From contig NC_061513.1 of NCBI RefSeq assembly GCF_022539505.1, forward strand, positions 345,975,617 through 346,039,616: a stretch of 64,000 nt of DNA, read 5' to 3'. The notes under the pieces were generated by a model, which was not told the origin of the DNA, did not search any database, and saw only the letters and a list, made by a program, of their open reading frames with translations. Origin of the DNA: Lolium rigidum (Eukaryota > Streptophyta > Magnoliopsida > Poales > Poaceae). Shown here piece after piece: positions 62,019-64,000 of the stretch. Within the stretch, counting starts at the first letter, position 1. Every line of letters starts with the position of its first letter. Both the position numbers and the translations under genes were made by a program.

Positions 62019-62540
62019 TCAAACAAATTTTCGAGGAACAAGCCAAGCATAGTTATTTTCTAGTGCATCATTCATAGCTAGGAGTTTACATGGTATTGGT
62101 GCTTTGATCTCCCCACCATCATTAGCGTTATTAGTGTACCTTATTCTATCTATGTCCATTTTTTCAAGGAGGCTAACAAAATTAGTATGAGAACCAAGCA
62201 TATTAAATTTAGCGAAGACCTTTCTAGCCTCTCTTGCTAGACCACCAAATTCTCTAAGAAGGGTTTCTAAAACAAAATCTTTCTTTTCCCCCTCTTCCAT
62301 ATCACCAAGTGTAAGAAACATGTGTTGGATTATAGGATTGAGATTAACAAATTTAGTTTCCAACAGGCGAACTAAAGCAGCGACAGCAATTTCATAGGTG
62401 GGAGCAAGGTCTACCAAGTGTCTATCTTCGAAATCTTCAACGGTACTAACATGGGTGAAAAATTCTTCTATATTGTTCCTCCCAATTATAGACCCTTGTC
62501 CTACCGGTATGTTCTTTGCGGTAAAATCAAAAGGAAACAT
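62019..62540 (-). CDS. Unknown ORF inside the gypsy-like element
   Basis: A 173-residue minus-strand ORF (ATG at 62540) is the only sizeable frame in the interior. It begins MFPFDFTAKNIPVGQGS, is mostly helical in composition, and has no zinc knuckle or protease motif. It lies just after the right-hand LTR, the position of gag in a minus-strand element, so it may be a gag-derived or element-specific protein. No known domain was recognised. Confidence 0.5.
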   Translation of the reverse strand: MFPFDFTAKNIPVGQGSIIGRNNIEEFFTHVSTVEDFEDRHLVDLAPTYEIAVAALVRLLETKFVNLNPIIQHMFLTLGDMEEGEKKDFVLETLLREFGGLAREARKVFAKFNMLGSHTNFVSLLEKMDIDRIRYTNNANDGGEIKAPIPCKLLAMNDALENNYAWLVPRKFV

Positions 62541-62779
62541 GATGAATCAAGTAAAGTAAATGCAAGTAAACTAATTTTTTTGTGTGTTTTCGATATAGCA
62601 AACAAGACAGTAAATAAAGTAAAGCTAGCAACTAATTTTTTTGTGTTTTGATATAAGTGCAGCAAACAAAGTAGTAAATAAAATAAAGCAAGACAAAAAC
62701 AAAGTAAAGAGATTGAGAAGTGGAGACTCCCCTTGCAGGCGTGTCTTGATCTCCCCGGCAACGGCGCCGGAAAAGAGCT

Positions 62780-64000
62780 TGATGGCGTGTATTTCACACG
62801 TTCGTTGGGCAACCCCAAGAGGAAGGTATGATGCGCACAGCAGCAAGTTTTCCCTCGGAAAGAAACCAAGGTTTATCGAACCAGGAGGAGCCAAGAAGCA
62901 CGTTGAAGGTTGATGGCGGCGGGATGTAGTGCGGCGCAACACCGGAGATTCGGCGCCAACGTGGAACCTGCACAACACAACCAAAGTACTTTGCCCCAAC
63001 GAAACGAGTGAGGTTGTCAATCTCACCGGCTTGTCTGTAACAAAGGATTAACCGTATTGTGTGGAAGATGATTGTTTGCGAGAGAAAATAGTAAAACAAG
63101 TATTGCAGCAGATTTGTATTTCGGTATTAAAGAATGGACCGGGGTCCACGGTTCACTAGAGGTGTCTCTCCCATAAGATAAAAGCATGTTGGGTGAACAA
63201 ATTACGGTCGGGCAATTGACAAATAGAGAGGGCATAACAATGCACATACATGACATGATAAGTATAGTGAGATTTAATTGGGCATTACGACAAAGTACAT
63301 AGACCGCCATCCAACTGCATCTATGCCTAAAAAGTCCACCTTCGAGGTTATCATCCGAACCCCTCCGGTATTAAGTTGCAAAGCAACGGACAATTGCATT
63401 AAGTATGGTGCGTAATGTAATCAATAACTACATCCTCGAACATAGCATCAATGTTTTATCCCTAGTGGCAACAAGCACAACACAACCTTAGAACTTTTCG
63501 TCACCGTCCCGGTGTCAATGCGGGCATGAACCCACTATCGAGCATAAGTACTCCCTCTTGGAGTTAAAAGTAAAAACTTGGCCGGAGCCTCTACTAGAAA
63601 CGGAGAGCATGCAAGATCATAAACAACACATGTATAATAACTTGATAATTAACATGACATAGTATTCTCTATCCATCGGATCCCGACAAACACAACATAT
63701 AGAATTACGGATAGATGATCTTGATCATGTTAGGCAGCTCACAAGATCCGACAATGATAGCACAATGGGGAGAAGACAACCATCTAGCTACTGCTATGGA
63801 CCCATAGTCCAGGGGTAGACTACTCACACATCACTCCGGAGGCGACCATGGCGGCGTAGAGTCCTTTGGGAGATGATTCCCCTCTCCGGCAGGGTGCCGG
63901 AGGCGATCTCCTGGATCCCCCGAGATGGGATCGGCGGCGACGGCGTCTCAGTAAGATTTTCCGTATCGTGGCTCTCGGTACTGGGGGTTTCGTCACGGAG
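62780..64000 (-). repeat. Right (5') LTR copy, running off the window
   Basis: Begins at 62780 next to the primer-binding region. From the left copy its full length is expected to be near 1.6 kb, so about 0.4 kb lies beyond 64000. Confidence 0.82.

Larger units (their letters stand above)
58402..64000 (-). mobile_element. Gypsy-like LTR retrotransposon, apparently non-autonomous, incomplete in window
   Basis: Two direct copies of one LTR: 58402-59303 (left copy, cut by the gap) and 62780 to beyond 64000 (right copy). On the minus strand the LTR starts TGATACGTCTCCGACG and ends ...GCCATCA, followed by a TTTTCCGGCGCCGTTGCCGG primer-binding region (62752-62779), typical of Triticeae gypsy elements. 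The 3.5 kb interior has no RT, integrase or protease motif. LTR copies differ at roughly a dozen positions over 530 bp. Confidence 0.85.

Overview
The window is nuclear DNA from a grass, very probably a Triticeae species (wheat, barley, rye or Aegilops). The evidence is a cytokinin oxidase/dehydrogenase of the rice CKX2/Gn1a type, a solo LTR that looks like BARE/Angela/WIS, and dense nested CACTA, PIF/Harbinger, LINE and gypsy elements. Three runs of exactly 100 N (9253-9352, 25021-25120, 58302-58401) mark assembly gaps. No tRNA, rRNA, CRISPR array or prokaryotic operon was seen.

Only one recognisable host gene looks intact: CKX2 on the + strand at 43812-47685, with three exons, a short first intron and a 2.1 kb second intron. 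A second candidate is a single-exon, 264-residue membrane-protein ORF at 53459-54253 with its own TATA box. I do not recognise its family. Other gene-like sequences are element-borne or broken: two Ulp1-like proteases in CACTA elements, a Ptta-type CACTA protein, a B3-like ORF in a Harbinger-type element, a SANT/NAM-like gene in a PIF-type element, a 3'-5' exonuclease-like fragment and a hAT transposase remnant.

Layout. 0-9 kb: LINE and LTR debris around a complete 4.1 kb CACTA element. 9-16 kb: a decayed Ptta CACTA inserted in a LINE, a 5'-truncated LINE with a 16-bp target-site duplication (TSD), and a gypsy-type LTR. 16-25 kb: Harbinger-type elements, a mini-CACTA and three retroposons with clear TSDs. 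25-32 kb: a decayed Ulp1 CACTA end, then a LINE with an internal triplication and a gypsy insertion. 32-37 kb: a complete but broken copia element. 37-42 kb: a PIF-type element with a solo LTR nested in its gene. 42-48 kb: the CKX2 locus. 48-55 kb: intergenic DNA, the unknown membrane-protein ORF, and the inverted partner of a segment at 20.7-21.7 kb. 55-64 kb: LTR-retrotransposon DNA with a kilobase-long (CAA)n tract and an incomplete gypsy-like element running off the right end.

All calls come from reading the sequence and comparing with remembered family features. Element boundaries are firm where a TSD is given and approximate elsewhere.
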